Below, piece by piece: positions 46,350-54,808 of a stretch of 64,000 bases of DNA; position 1 is the stretch's first letter; the number at the start of each line of letters is the position of its first letter. The DNA comes from Gammaproteobacteria bacterium. Its GTDB lineage: Bacteria; Pseudomonadota; Gammaproteobacteria; Burkholderiales; Gallionellaceae. The notes under the pieces were generated by a model that was not told the origin of the DNA, did no database searches, and saw only the letters and a program-made list of their open reading frames with translations. Position numbers and translations under genes: made by a program. Location: contig JAHJBC010000003.1 in the NCBI GenBank assembly GCA_018813765.1, forward strand, positions 62,001-126,000, in the 5' to 3' direction.

Positions 46350-46673
46350 TCAATGGCGTGCGGACTGCTGTCGCTTCACCAACTCCAATGACAATTCGAT
46401 TCCGGCCACCGTCACCTCCCCCCTGGGATTGGCCTTGCAATAGTCGTTGACCCATTTGAGGATGCTGTCGAGGCTGGTCTTTTCGAGGAAGTTCTCTTGT
46501 CTCTCCATGGCGATCCCGGACAGGAAGCCTTCTATCCATATCCTGTGTGTCGCTTGCTTCGGATTCCATTCCGAACATGATGGAGCATCCATAACCGTTA
46601 CCGCCGCATTTGCATTCACCGCAGCCGCCGCCAGCAAAACCAGGGCAATGAGTGTCAGAGCCGATTTATTCAT
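46350..46673 (-). CDS. Small exported protein, Rap1a/HdeA-like
   Basis: A 107-aa protein. The signal peptide is MNKSALTLIALVLLAAAAVNANA. The mature part has two cysteines (APSCSEW, NDYCKAN) probably bonded, and the W..DYC..NP motif with a following long helix, as in Rap1a/Tai-type immunity proteins and HdeA-like folds. AAGGA nine bases upstream favours ATG 46673 over an ATG at 46682 that overlaps the lnt stop. No toxin partner is adjacent, so an immunity role is only a possibility. Confidence 0.65.
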   Translation of the reverse strand: MNKSALTLIALVLLAAAAVNANAAVTVMDAPSCSEWNPKQATHRIWIEGFLSGIAMERQENFLEKTSLDSILKWVNDYCKANPRGEVTVAGIELSLELVKRQQSARH

Positions 46674-46678
46674 CCTGT

Positions 46679-48184
46679 TCATTCCTTGTCAGTCGGTTGA
46701 TTTCGATTGAATCTCCATGCCGCCCCCAGCATCAACAATACCACCCACAACATCCCCGCATTCCCCCACCAAACATATAACGTACTACCCACATACCCCT
46801 GCACCTCCGCCGTCAGCACTCCCTCCTCGAACTGCGGCAGCACGGCGAGGATGCGACCATCCTTGTCGATGACTGAGGTGACCCCGGTGTTGGTCGCCCG
46901 CAATACCATGCGCCCCGTTTCCAGTGCGCGCATCTGCGACAGCTGGTTGTGCTGCATGGCGGCATGCGATTCGCCGTACCAGGCGTCGTTGGTGACATTG
47001 ACCAGCAGCGTGGCCTCGGGCAAGGCACGGATGATCTCTTCGCCGAAAGCGTCCTCGTAACAGATGTTGACCGCGACTTTTTGTCCGGCGACATCTAGCG
47101 GCGCTTGCGCGTCGCCGCCGCTGCCGAGGTCGCCCATGGGGATCTGCAGCACTTCGTTGACCAGCCAGCCGAACACGCTGCGCAGGGGAATGAACTCGCC
47201 GAAGGGGACGAGGTGGTTCTTGCGGTAGTGCTGGCTTTCCGAACTGCCGAGCGTGTACACGCTGTTGTAGTAGTTGCCGTTCTCATTCTCGAACGCGCCG
47301 ATGAGGATATCGCCGCCGTTACTGCGCACGTGTTCGCTCAGGATGGCCTGATAGGTCTCCGGCACGTTCTCGCGCAGCAGCGGCAGCGCAGTCTCGGGCA
47401 GCACGATCAGGCGGGCGTCGCTGCTTTGCGCGAGGTGACGGTAGGTCTCCAGCGTGGAGACGAGCTTATCCGCGTCGAATTTCTCATCCTGCGCGATGTT
47501 CCCTTGCAGCAGGCTGACCTTGAGCGGCTCGCCTTGCGGGTGCGTCCATTCGACCAGAGTCAGCAGCGCACCGCCCACCCACAACACCAGCAATATGCCA
47601 AAAGCAACCTTGCCCGGTCTGCTCCGGCGCAGCTTCCACATGGCCAGCAACAGCCCCGCACTTACCGCCACGATGAGCGATACGCCGAACACGCCAAACA
47701 GCGGCGCATATCCGGCGAGCGGGCTTGACGGTACTTGCGAGTAGCCCATGGACAACCACGGGAAGCCGGTGAACAGCAGGCCGCGCAGCCATTCGGCCAG
47801 CGTCCAGATGGCGGGCATGATGAGCAGGATGTGCAGGTTCGCAAGCGCCCTGAACTTTGTCTGTGCATATCCAGCCAGCGCGGGCAGCGTGGCGTTCACC
47901 GCCGCGAACAGCGCGGTCGCCAGCCCTGCCAGCAGCGGATGCATGTAGCCATATATATGGAGTGCGACATAGATCCAGCCGATGCCGGCGCAGAACAGCC
48001 CCATGCCGAAGGCGAACCCCAGCCAGGCGGCTTGGGCGGGGCGCTCTGCGCGGCTCCACAGCCAGAACAGGACGGCCAGAGCGATGACGGGCAAGGGAAA
48101 GAGGCCGAATGGGGCGAAACCGAAAACGGCCACGGCACCGGCGAGAAAGGCATGCAGATAGGGCGATGCGATGAGTCTGTTCAC
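46679..48184 (-). CDS. lnt: Apolipoprotein N-acyltransferase
   Basis: A 501-aa inner-membrane enzyme that adds the third acyl chain to lipoproteins. Six or so N-terminal helices (about 5-200) precede a nitrilase-like periplasmic domain. The catalytic triad sits in LPETALPLL (Glu), KNHLVPFGEF (Lys) and VAVNICYEDAFGEE (Cys). A final helix near 475-490 anchors the C-terminus. Full length. It is followed by a small exported protein gene that overlaps its stop region. Confidence 0.96.
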   Translation of the reverse strand: MNRLIASPYLHAFLAGAVAVFGFAPFGLFPLPVIALAVLFWLWSRAERPAQAAWLGFAFGMGLFCAGIGWIYVALHIYGYMHPLLAGLATALFAAVNATLPALAGYAQTKFRALANLHILLIMPAIWTLAEWLRGLLFTGFPWLSMGYSQVPSSPLAGYAPLFGVFGVSLIVAVSAGLLLAMWKLRRSRPGKVAFGILLVLWVGGALLTLVEWTHPQGEPLKVSLLQGNIAQDEKFDADKLVSTLETYRHLAQSSDARLIVLPETALPLLRENVPETYQAILSEHVRSNGGDILIGAFENENGNYYNSVYTLGSSESQHYRKNHLVPFGEFIPLRSVFGWLVNEVLQIPMGDLGSGGDAQAPLDVAGQKVAVNICYEDAFGEEIIRALPEATLLVNVTNDAWYGESHAAMQHNQLSQMRALETGRMVLRATNTGVTSVIDKDGRILAVLPQFEEGVLTAEVQGYVGSTLYVWWGNAGMLWVVLLMLGAAWRFNRNQPTDKE

Positions 48185-48262
48185 GGCTGGCGGCGATAAA
48201 GTTGATTCGCCTGATTATACGGTGTAACTTCCGCCGCACGTCACCTTAGCCAGACTCGCAAC

Positions 48263-48736
48263 ATGTCCACCCATTCCGCCCTGCTCGAAGAGATCAGTTC
48301 CATGCTGATCGATTGCGACCTGTTCAATCATCTGCCCCCGGCGGAGTTGCGCGCGGCCGCGCATTATTTCAGCATCACCAAAGCTGCGCGCGACGAGGAC
48401 ATCTTCAACGAGGGGGATATCGGCGCGTTCATGTGCGTCGTGCATTCCGGCACCATCTCGGTGATCAAGGCGAACCAGAATGAGGAACTGGTCGAGGTGG
48501 CGACACTGGGCCCCGGCCGCGCCTTCGGCGAGATGGCGGTGCTGGACGGCGAGCATCGTTCCGCCACCTGCCGCGCCGCCGAGGACAGCATATTGCTGAC
48601 GCTGTCCAGGGAAGCGCTGGACAAGATGCTGGAAGAATACCCGCGCATCGCCGCCCGCGTCATCCGCGCCATCGCCGTCAGCTTGTCGCGCAGGTTGCGC
48701 ATGGCGGTAGGGCAGTTGGTCGATCACATCGTTTAG
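48263..48736 (+). CDS. Cyclic nucleotide-binding domain protein
   Basis: A 157-aa protein made of a cap/cyclic-nucleotide-binding beta-barrel (about 20-140): FNEGDIGAFMCVVHSGTISV, LGPGRAFGEMAVLDGEHRSATCRA. The GEMAVLDGEHRSAT phosphate-binding cassette is intact, with the key arginine, so cAMP or a similar ligand could bind. There is no DNA-binding domain, so it is likely a sensor or partner-binding module. Its promoter lies in the 78-base divergent space with lnt. Confidence 0.88.
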   Translation: MSTHSALLEEISSMLIDCDLFNHLPPAELRAAAHYFSITKAARDEDIFNEGDIGAFMCVVHSGTISVIKANQNEELVEVATLGPGRAFGEMAVLDGEHRSATCRAAEDSILLTLSREALDKMLEEYPRIAARVIRAIAVSLSRRLRMAVGQLVDHIV

Positions 48737-48748
48737 GAACGCCTTTGG

Positions 48749-48885
48749 ATGCCTCTAGAAAACGTTTTGCGGGATGCAGCGCAAGGAGCCGCGCAGCGAA
48801 TGACGAGACATACCGCGTTGGTAGGCGAGGAATGAGCGAGCACGCGACGCAGCGATGCGCCCGCAAAACGGATTTATAGAGGCAT
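48749..48885. repeat. MITE-like inverted-repeat element before marC
   Basis: A 137-base element with imperfect terminal repeats of about 25 bases: ATGCCTCTAGAAAACG... on the left and ...CGGATTTATAGAGGCAT on the right, both next to TTTGCGGG/CCCGCAAA. The centre is arginine-codon-like GC-rich DNA with no gene. It ends 3 bases before the marC ATG. There is no second copy in this window. Confidence 0.55.
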
Positions 48886-48888
48886 TCA

Positions 48889-49512
48889 ATGCTGGACTTT
48901 ACCGAATACACCAAGATCTTCATCAGCCTGTTCGCGATCATCGATCCGTTCGGCATCATCCCCATCATCATCGCGTTTACCGCCGACATGACAGCGCAGA
49001 AGCGCGAACGCGTGGGTCGCATCGCTTCGCTGGCGGTATTGTTCATCCTGCTCGCAGCCCTGCTGTTGGGCGAAGCCATTCTGGAATTCTTCGGCATCAG
49101 CATCCACTCCTTCCGCACCGCGGGCGGCATCCTGCTGCTGCTGATGTCCATCAACATGCTCATCGGGGACAAAGCGCACCCCGCAACGGACGACCTGGAC
49201 AGCGATGCGACTCCCTCCATCGCCATCGTGCCGCTATCCACGCCGTTGCTGGCAGGGCCCGGCGCGATCAGCACGGTCATCCTCCATGCGCACCGGGGCG
49301 ACACCGTGGGGCACTACGGCGCAATGGCGCTGGTGCTCGTGCTCCTGAGCCTCATCGTCTGGATCACTTTTCTCATCGCCCCGTGGGTCTCGCGGCGCCT
49401 GGGCAAAATCGGCAGCAACATCGTCACGCGCATGATGGGTTTGCTGCTTGCCGCTATCGCGGTTGAATTTATCGCGGGAGGGCTGCGCGGCCTGTTCCCG
49501 GCACTGGGATAA
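48889..49512 (+). CDS. MarC-family integral membrane protein
   Basis: A 207-aa protein with six predicted helices, including IFISLFAIIDPFGIIPIIIAF, SLAVLFILLAALLLGEAILEFF, TAGGILLLLMSINMLIG, PLSTPLLAGPGAISTVIL and LVLLSLIVWITFLIAPWV. IDPFG and PLSTPLLAGPGAI are MarC/UPF0056 signatures. Despite the name, the family is not established as an antibiotic resistance determinant, and its transported substrate is unknown. A repeat element lies directly upstream, and there is little ribosome binding site (gcattcaatg). Confidence 0.92.
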   Translation: MLDFTEYTKIFISLFAIIDPFGIIPIIIAFTADMTAQKRERVGRIASLAVLFILLAALLLGEAILEFFGISIHSFRTAGGILLLLMSINMLIGDKAHPATDDLDSDATPSIAIVPLSTPLLAGPGAISTVILHAHRGDTVGHYGAMALVLVLLSLIVWITFLIAPWVSRRLGKIGSNIVTRMMGLLLAAIAVEFIAGGLRGLFPALG

Positions 49513-49520
49513 ATACATCC

Positions 49521-49690
49521 CGTCATTCCGGCGAAGGCCGGAATCCAGCGGGTTTATCCAATATGCTTTTGGATTATGTCCTTGCTGGGCAAGTGATATT
49601 TGATGACTGGATTCCGGCCTTCGCCGGATAACCAGCGACTTGCCCGCTTGCGGGCTTAGTCGAATGGCTAGTTGTTCTACCAATGACGGC
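49521..49690. repeat. MITE-like element (CATTCCGGCGAAGGCCGGAAT), interrupted
   Basis: Ends GTCATTCCGGCGAAGGCCGG and CCGGCCTTCGCCGG...AATGAC are inverted repeats. The middle (tatgcttttggattatgtcc, then ttgctgggcaagtgatattt) is the inverse of the element at 51717-51828. The right terminal repeat is split after CGCCGG by the structured element at about 49628-49681. Without that insert it would read CGCCGGAATGACGG as in the other copy. Confidence 0.75.
49628..49681. repeat. REP-like structured element, copy 2 (ATAACCAGCGACTTG...)
   Basis: Same flanks as the copy at 181-239 (ATAACCAGCGACTTG, TAGTCGAATGGCTAGT, then GTTC) with a different, perfectly paired stem GCCCGC/GCGGGC. It lies exactly between CGCCGG and AATGACGG of the surrounding element's right end. 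Confidence 0.6.
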
Positions 49691-49713
49691 TTAATGGATT
49701 ATTTGGAATAGAT

Positions 49714-50445
49714 ATGGAAAAGATACGACTCTCGAAATTGATGTCCGAACAGGGCCTCTGCTCGCGCCGCGAAGCGGACGATTACATCGCCAAAGGCTGG
49801 GTCAAGGTGGACGGCGAGACCGTCAGCGAACTGGGCACCAAAATATTGCCGACGCAGAAGATCACGCTGGAAAAAGCCGCCCAGGCCAAACAGGAAGGAC
49901 GCGTCACCATCCTGCTGCACAAGCCCGTGGGCTATGTGTCGGGACAGGCCGAACAGGGCTACAAACCCGCCATCCTGCTGATCGATGCCAAAACCCGCTG
50001 GGAAGAAGACAAAGCGCCGCAGCGCTTCCACCGCAGCCAAATGCTCAACCTCGCCCCCGCCGGACGCCTCGACATCGACTCCACCGGCCTGCTGGTGCTG
50101 ACCCAGGATGGCCGCGTCGCCAAGCAACTCGTCGGCGAGGACTCTCCCGTCGAAAAGGAATATCTGGTGCGGGTGCAGGGCAAGATCGACAGCAACGGAC
50201 TGGCCATGCTCAATCACGGCCTGTCGCTGGACGGCAAGAAACTCAAACCGGCCAAAGTGGCCTGGCAGAACGAAGACCAGTTGCGCTTCATCCTCAAGGA
50301 AGGCAAAAAACGCCAGATCCGCCGCATGTGCGACATGGTCGGCCTGAGAGTAACCTCGTTGAAACGCGTGCGCATCGGCAGGGTAAGGCTGGGCGATCTG
50401 CCGGTGGGGATGTGGCGGTATTTGCGCGAGGATGAGAAGTTCTAG
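49714..50445 (+). CDS. RluF-like 23S rRNA pseudouridine synthase
   Basis: A 243-aa RsuA-family synthase. An N-terminal S4 domain (RLSKLMSEQGLCSRREADDYI) is followed by the catalytic PAGRLDIDSTGLLVLTQDGR, with the catalytic aspartate in RLDIDS, then VEKEYLVRV and EGKKRQIRRMCDMVGL. The end of the protein (VTSLKRVRIGRVRLGDLPVG) resembles RluF, which modifies U2604 of 23S rRNA in E. coli. RluE or RsuA assignments cannot be excluded. Confidence 0.88.
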   Translation: MEKIRLSKLMSEQGLCSRREADDYIAKGWVKVDGETVSELGTKILPTQKITLEKAAQAKQEGRVTILLHKPVGYVSGQAEQGYKPAILLIDAKTRWEEDKAPQRFHRSQMLNLAPAGRLDIDSTGLLVLTQDGRVAKQLVGEDSPVEKEYLVRVQGKIDSNGLAMLNHGLSLDGKKLKPAKVAWQNEDQLRFILKEGKKRQIRRMCDMVGLRVTSLKRVRIGRVRLGDLPVGMWRYLREDEKF

Positions 50446-50498
50446 CGGTCACCGCGACTGCGTTCTCTTCTCGCGAGGAAAACGCAGCCCTCTGACAA

Positions 50499-51695
50499 TC
50501 ACTGACGTTTGAGTCTGGACATCGCAAGCGCGCCGATCACCAGCAACAGGATCGCGGCGAATCCGATAACGGACATCACCACCGGCACACCCGCCGCCGC
50601 CGCCCAACTGTACCCCCCCACGAACAACAGCATTGCGATGTTCTCGGCAAAGTTCTGCACTGCCAGCGCATTGCCCGCGCCTATGCTCTTGTGTCCGCGT
50701 TCCTGCAACAGCGCGTTCAGCGGCACGACGAAGAATCCGCCGCAGGTGCCGATGACAACCATCAGGATATAGGCCAGCGAGAGATCGTGAACGAAACCGA
50801 GTGCCAGGATAATGGGGCCGAGCAACAGGCCGCCGACAAGCGCGCGGTTGACATTGGCCAGCGACACCCACAGACCCGCAGCCACCGCCCCCAGCACGAT
50901 GCCGATGGAGACTGCGCCCATCAGATTGGCGGGGGTCTGGTTGTCGGTGATGAGCAAGGCGGCGGGAACCCAGGCGAACAGCATCAGGCGCAGGGTGGTG
51001 CCGCTGCCCCAGAACACGCTGGTGCCGAGCAGGCTGAAGCGCGTGTCGGGATTCTTGATCATCGTGGACAACGAGGTCAGGAATTTCTTCAGCAGCAACC
51101 ACGGGTGGAAACTCTCGCCAGTTTTCTCGGCCGGCAGCGCCGGGATGAACAGGTTGGCGAAGGCGGCCACGCTGTATGCAGACACCACGCCGATGAACGC
51201 CCAGTGCAGCGAATGGTCGGCCAACCAGCCGCCGAGCAGCACGCCGAGCAGGATGGCGACGATGGTGGAACCCTCCATCATGCCGTTGGCGCGCACCAGC
51301 GTAGCCGGGCCGAACATCTGCGACAGGATGCCGTATTTGGCCGGGGAATACATCGCCGCGCCGACACCGATCATGGCATAGGCAGTGAGCGGGTTGACGC
51401 CCGCCACCATGGCGAGCGCGCCCGCAAGCTTGAGCAGGTTGGCGATCAGCATCACGCGGCCTTTGGGGAACGCATCGGCAAATTGCCCGACGAAGGGCGC
51501 CAGCAGGATGAACGGCAGCACGAAGGATTCCTGCAACAACGGCACCAGGTTAGGCAACCCCTGCGCTTTCACGATGGCGATGGCGGCGATGAGAATGGCG
51601 TTGTCGGCCAGTGCGGAGAAGAACTGCGCCACCAGCACCGACAGCATGCCCGCTGAGAGCAGCGGCATATCCAATGTTTTTCTTTCAGTCAGCAT
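50499..51695 (-). CDS. lplT: Lysophospholipid transporter LplT (MFS)
   Basis: A 398-aa MFS protein with about 12 helices. It starts MLTERKTLDMPLLSAGMLSV with GGAGAA seven bases upstream. AVAQFFSALADNAIL-type sequence (VAQFFSALADNAILIAAIAI), GQFADAFPKGRVML and GAAMYSPAKYGILSQMF are LplT landmarks. It flips lysophospholipids to the cytoplasmic side for reacylation by Aas, whose gene lies upstream on the same strand, as in E. coli. A repeat element separates the two genes. Confidence 0.93.
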   Translation of the reverse strand: MLTERKTLDMPLLSAGMLSVLVAQFFSALADNAILIAAIAIVKAQGLPNLVPLLQESFVLPFILLAPFVGQFADAFPKGRVMLIANLLKLAGALAMVAGVNPLTAYAMIGVGAAMYSPAKYGILSQMFGPATLVRANGMMEGSTIVAILLGVLLGGWLADHSLHWAFIGVVSAYSVAAFANLFIPALPAEKTGESFHPWLLLKKFLTSLSTMIKNPDTRFSLLGTSVFWGSGTTLRLMLFAWVPAALLITDNQTPANLMGAVSIGIVLGAVAAGLWVSLANVNRALVGGLLLGPIILALGFVHDLSLAYILMVVIGTCGGFFVVPLNALLQERGHKSIGAGNALAVQNFAENIAMLLFVGGYSWAAAAGVPVVMSVIGFAAILLLVIGALAMSRLKRQ

Positions 51696-51716
51696 AAAAA
51701 CATTCTCCGATAATCT

Positions 51717-51828
51717 GTCATTCCGGCGCAGGCCGGAATCCAGTCATAAAATATCGCTTGCGCAGCAAGGACAAAACCCAAAAGCATCTTGAATAAGAGC
51801 GCTGGATTCCGGCCTGCGCCGGAATGAC
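51717..51828. repeat. MITE-like element between aas and lplT
   Basis: GTCATTCCGGCGCAGGCCGG and CCGGCCTGCGCCGGAATGAC are inverted ends of about 25 bases. The middle (ttgcgcagcaaggacaaaac) is the inverse of the middle of the element at 49521-49690. It lies in the aas-lplT intercistronic space and could form one large hairpin in that transcript. Confidence 0.8.
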
Positions 51829-51843
51829 GGCTTTGTTTTTCGT

Positions 51844-53988
51844 TCATTGCAATGTCTCCGCCATCTTCTTCAAAGTCATATAGTCGGTCTTGCCCGTGCC
51901 CAGCAGCGGCAGTGTATCCACCTTCTGGATCCTGCGCGGCACCGCGATCTCGGCGATGCCCAGCGTCCTGGCGGCCGCAGACAGCGCTTCACGCGTGAGT
52001 GCGGCATCGGTGGTAAACAGCACGATGGCTTCGCCGCGTGCGCCGTCGGTCTGCGTCGTTGCACCGTGCATCGCAGCGGCCGATGCCTGCGTCGCCAGCT
52101 TCTCCACCACTTCCAGCGAGACCATCTCGCCCGCTACTTTGGCGAAGCGTTTGACGCGTCCGACGATGGAGACGAAGCCGTCCTCATCGACCGACACCAC
52201 ATCGCCGGTCTCATACCAGCCCTCGCCCGCCTCGGAACTCGGCGGTTGCAACACGCCGGGGTTGTCGTAGCGATAATACCCCGACATCACGTTGGGACCG
52301 CGCACATGCAGCATGCCGCCCTTGTCGATGCCGGGCACGGGGTTCAGACGATACTCGATGCACGGCAGGAACTGCCCCACTGTGCCGCTGCGATAGGCCA
52401 TCGGCGTATTCACCGCCAGCACCGGTGCGGTCTCGGTCGCGCCGTAGCCTTCAAAGATACGGATGCCGAATTTCTCGAACCACAGGTCGCGCACCGCAGT
52501 GGAGAGTTTCTCCGCGCCCGCCACCACATAGCGCAGGCGGTAGAAATCGTAGGGGTGCGCGAACCTGGCATAGTTGGCCAGGAAGGTGCTGGTACCGAAC
52601 AGCACGCTGCAACCGCGGTCGTAGGCGATCTCGGGGATCACGCGGTAATGCAGCGGCGTGGGATACAGAAACAGGTTCATGCCGGTCATGATGGGCAGCA
52701 GCGCGCCGCCGGTGAGACCGAAAGAATGGAAGATCGGCAGCGCGTTGAGCACTTTGTCCTGCGCCGAGAAGTCGATGATGGATCGGATCTGCGCGATGTT
52801 GGAGAGCAGCGCGCGGTGCGACAGCACCACGCCCTTGGGCTTGCCTTCGGAGCCGGAGGTGAACAGCACCACGGCGGTGTCTTCCGGGTCGCTGCGCTTT
52901 TGCATGAGGCGCGGGAACAACATGCCCCTCAGCACCCACAGCTTGTCGGCCAGGCCCATCTGCTCGCGCAGGTCCTCCAGATACAGGATGTTCACGCCAG
53001 TCATGCCCGCCACATCGCCCTCCAGCTTCGCCTGTTCGATGAAGGCACGCGAGGCGAACACAGTGCGGATGTTGGCCGCGGTGCAGGCATCCAGCATGCC
53101 GCTGGCTCCGGCCTTGTAATTCAGCATCGCGGGCACACGGCCCTGTGCGCTGGTGCCTATCATCATGCCGACGGTGGCGGCGAGGTTGGGCATCAGGATA
53201 CCGACGCATTCGTCCGGCGCACTGTGTGCGGCGACGATACGGCCCAGCCCCAGCGTCATCTTGAGCAGGTCGCCGTAGCTGTATTCGATCTGTTTCACGT
53301 CCTCCACCACGCTGCGGCGGCGGCCGTGGATGTCCATCGCTTCGAGCAGTCCGGAATACAGCGTCTGTTTCGGACGCGATTCGAAGATCATCTTCTGCAT
53401 CAGCTTGCGCATCTCTTCGCCTGTCTTGCGGCGGCGCTGCCTGGCGGTACCGCCTTCCGGCATGGTGATGACCGCAGTGGCCTGCGCCGAGATGGTGATA
53501 CGCGGGAACAGGCGGCGCGGTGCTTTGCCGGAGAGTCGGCTGAAATAGGAGCGCGCCGCGCCGTCCATGCGCACCGGCAAAATGGTTGCACAGGTCTTCG
53601 CCGCGACGAAGGCCGGGCCTTCGTACACTTTCATCAGCGAACCGGTCACGGTGATGCGACCTTCTGGAAAGATCACCACCGGACGGCCCGATTCGACCAC
53701 GCGGATGATGGTCTTGACCGCCATCGGGCTGCTGGGATCGACCAGCAGATAGTCGCTCAGGCGCAGCACCTGACGGAAGAAGAAGTTGCGCGTCACGCCG
53801 GAATGCACCACGAACACCGGATCGAACGGCAGGTTCAAGCCCAGCAGCAGGCCGTCCAGGAACGACTCGTGGTTGGCTATGACCAGCAGCTTGCGGGTAT
53901 CGATGTCCTTGTCCAGGCCGGACACACGCACGCGGAACAGGATGCGCAGGACATGCTTCAGGATGAAGCGGATCGTGTGTTTCAACAT
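51844..53988 (-). CDS. aas: Bifunctional acyl-ACP synthetase/acyltransferase Aas
   Basis: A 714-aa two-domain protein that reacylates 2-acyl-glycerophosphoethanolamine. The N-terminal acyltransferase has NHESFLDGLLLG (HX4D) and FPEGRITVTGSLM. The C-terminal adenylating domain has VLFTSGSEGKPKGVVLSHRA, GYGATETAPVLAVN and YETGDVVSVDEDGFVSIVGR. AGGAG six bases before ATG 53988 supports that start over 53994, which overlaps the site. It is complete for the family, and its product feeds on substrate supplied by LplT from the next gene. Confidence 0.95.
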   Translation of the reverse strand: MLKHTIRFILKHVLRILFRVRVSGLDKDIDTRKLLVIANHESFLDGLLLGLNLPFDPVFVVHSGVTRNFFFRQVLRLSDYLLVDPSSPMAVKTIIRVVESGRPVVIFPEGRITVTGSLMKVYEGPAFVAAKTCATILPVRMDGAARSYFSRLSGKAPRRLFPRITISAQATAVITMPEGGTARQRRRKTGEEMRKLMQKMIFESRPKQTLYSGLLEAMDIHGRRRSVVEDVKQIEYSYGDLLKMTLGLGRIVAAHSAPDECVGILMPNLAATVGMMIGTSAQGRVPAMLNYKAGASGMLDACTAANIRTVFASRAFIEQAKLEGDVAGMTGVNILYLEDLREQMGLADKLWVLRGMLFPRLMQKRSDPEDTAVVLFTSGSEGKPKGVVLSHRALLSNIAQIRSIIDFSAQDKVLNALPIFHSFGLTGGALLPIMTGMNLFLYPTPLHYRVIPEIAYDRGCSVLFGTSTFLANYARFAHPYDFYRLRYVVAGAEKLSTAVRDLWFEKFGIRIFEGYGATETAPVLAVNTPMAYRSGTVGQFLPCIEYRLNPVPGIDKGGMLHVRGPNVMSGYYRYDNPGVLQPPSSEAGEGWYETGDVVSVDEDGFVSIVGRVKRFAKVAGEMVSLEVVEKLATQASAAAMHGATTQTDGARGEAIVLFTTDAALTREALSAAARTLGIAEIAVPRRIQKVDTLPLLGTGKTDYMTLKKMAETLQ

Positions 53989-54012
53989 GTTCATCTCCTT
54001 TCTTTTCGATGA

Positions 54013-54687
54013 TTATTTTGCAGTACCGTCAAACACGACACGCAATTGTTTGTCTTCCAGCAGGCTGGCCGGGGTGACGGTCTCGCGCTGCCACGGAATG
54101 TTGCCGAAGTACCAGCTCTTCCAGAACGCCTGGTCGGCATCCGGATTGCGCTTCAGCAACTGGGCAAAGGTCTCCACCTGCCCAACTTCCACACCAGTGG
54201 CTTCGTCCAGCACTTCGCGCACATAGCGCGAACAGAATTGGCGTTTCGAATGCAGATCGAAGCCGGTGTCGTAGAGGATGCCGTTGCGGGTGCGCACCGC
54301 TTTTTTGAGCTTCTGCTGTTGCTGCGCATCGAGCGTCTTCGCCAGCCGCGTCACCGCGACCCTTCCATCGTCGGAACGCTGCACGAACTTGCTCAGCGTC
54401 GTTACGCCAGACAGCGGCACGCGGCTTTCCGCGATCAGCGGCTCCTTGCCCGACACGTCGCTGACGATGCCGACATGGTTGGTCCAGCTTTGGGTCGAGT
54501 CCGCGACCTTGGTGAAAGGCGCGCGCGGGATGCGGATGAACACCACGTCGCCGACCTGGAGTTGTTTGGTCAATTCGCTCATCCTGATGGGCTCGGCTAC
54601 TGCGCCCTGTTGCGCTGCCCATGCGGATGCGCTGAACAGGCTTGCGATCAGCAGCATGACCGGCCAGAAAAGTGCGGTTTGGGTCAT
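54013..54687 (-). CDS. YiiX/YebB-like permuted papain-like exported enzyme
   Basis: A 224-aa protein with a signal peptide (FWPVMLLIASLFSASAWA). VGDVVFIRIPRAPFTKVAD and the histidine motif TNHVGIVSDV are followed by the cysteine motif KRQFCSRYVREVLDE, in the order His-then-Cys typical of permuted NlpC/P60-like YiiX enzymes, which act on amides or lipids. AGGAGAACCGAA precedes the ATG. It is 18 bases downstream of the divergent regulator space and 24 bases before aas. Role in lipid or peptide hydrolysis is inferred. Confidence 0.82.
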   Translation of the reverse strand: MTQTALFWPVMLLIASLFSASAWAAQQGAVAEPIRMSELTKQLQVGDVVFIRIPRAPFTKVADSTQSWTNHVGIVSDVSGKEPLIAESRVPLSGVTTLSKFVQRSDDGRVAVTRLAKTLDAQQQQKLKKAVRTRNGILYDTGFDLHSKRQFCSRYVREVLDEATGVEVGQVETFAQLLKRNPDADQAFWKSWYFGNIPWQRETVTPASLLEDKQLRVVFDGTAK

Positions 54688-54808
54688 TTCGGTTCTCCTG
54701 CGTCGTTAAGGTGGCACCACGATAGCCGCGAGTTGCGATAAATAAAACGATTGACCATCGAAGCATCGGTAAATAGACTGAGAAGTATCGAGTTCCAATA
54801 CTTTCACC

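Noticed and set aside
48263-48736. CRP-type transcription factor
   Set aside because: Only the ligand-binding barrel is present; there is no helix-turn-helix, so it was called a cyclic nucleotide-binding domain protein.
49521-51828. Composite transposon formed by the two opposite MITE copies around rluF-like and lplT genes
   Set aside because: No transposase or target duplication is visible, and the enclosed genes are ordinary chromosomal genes.
51847-54012. 721-codon plus-strand open frame opposite aas
   Set aside because: Antisense shadow; the minus strand has intact acyltransferase and AMP-binding motifs.
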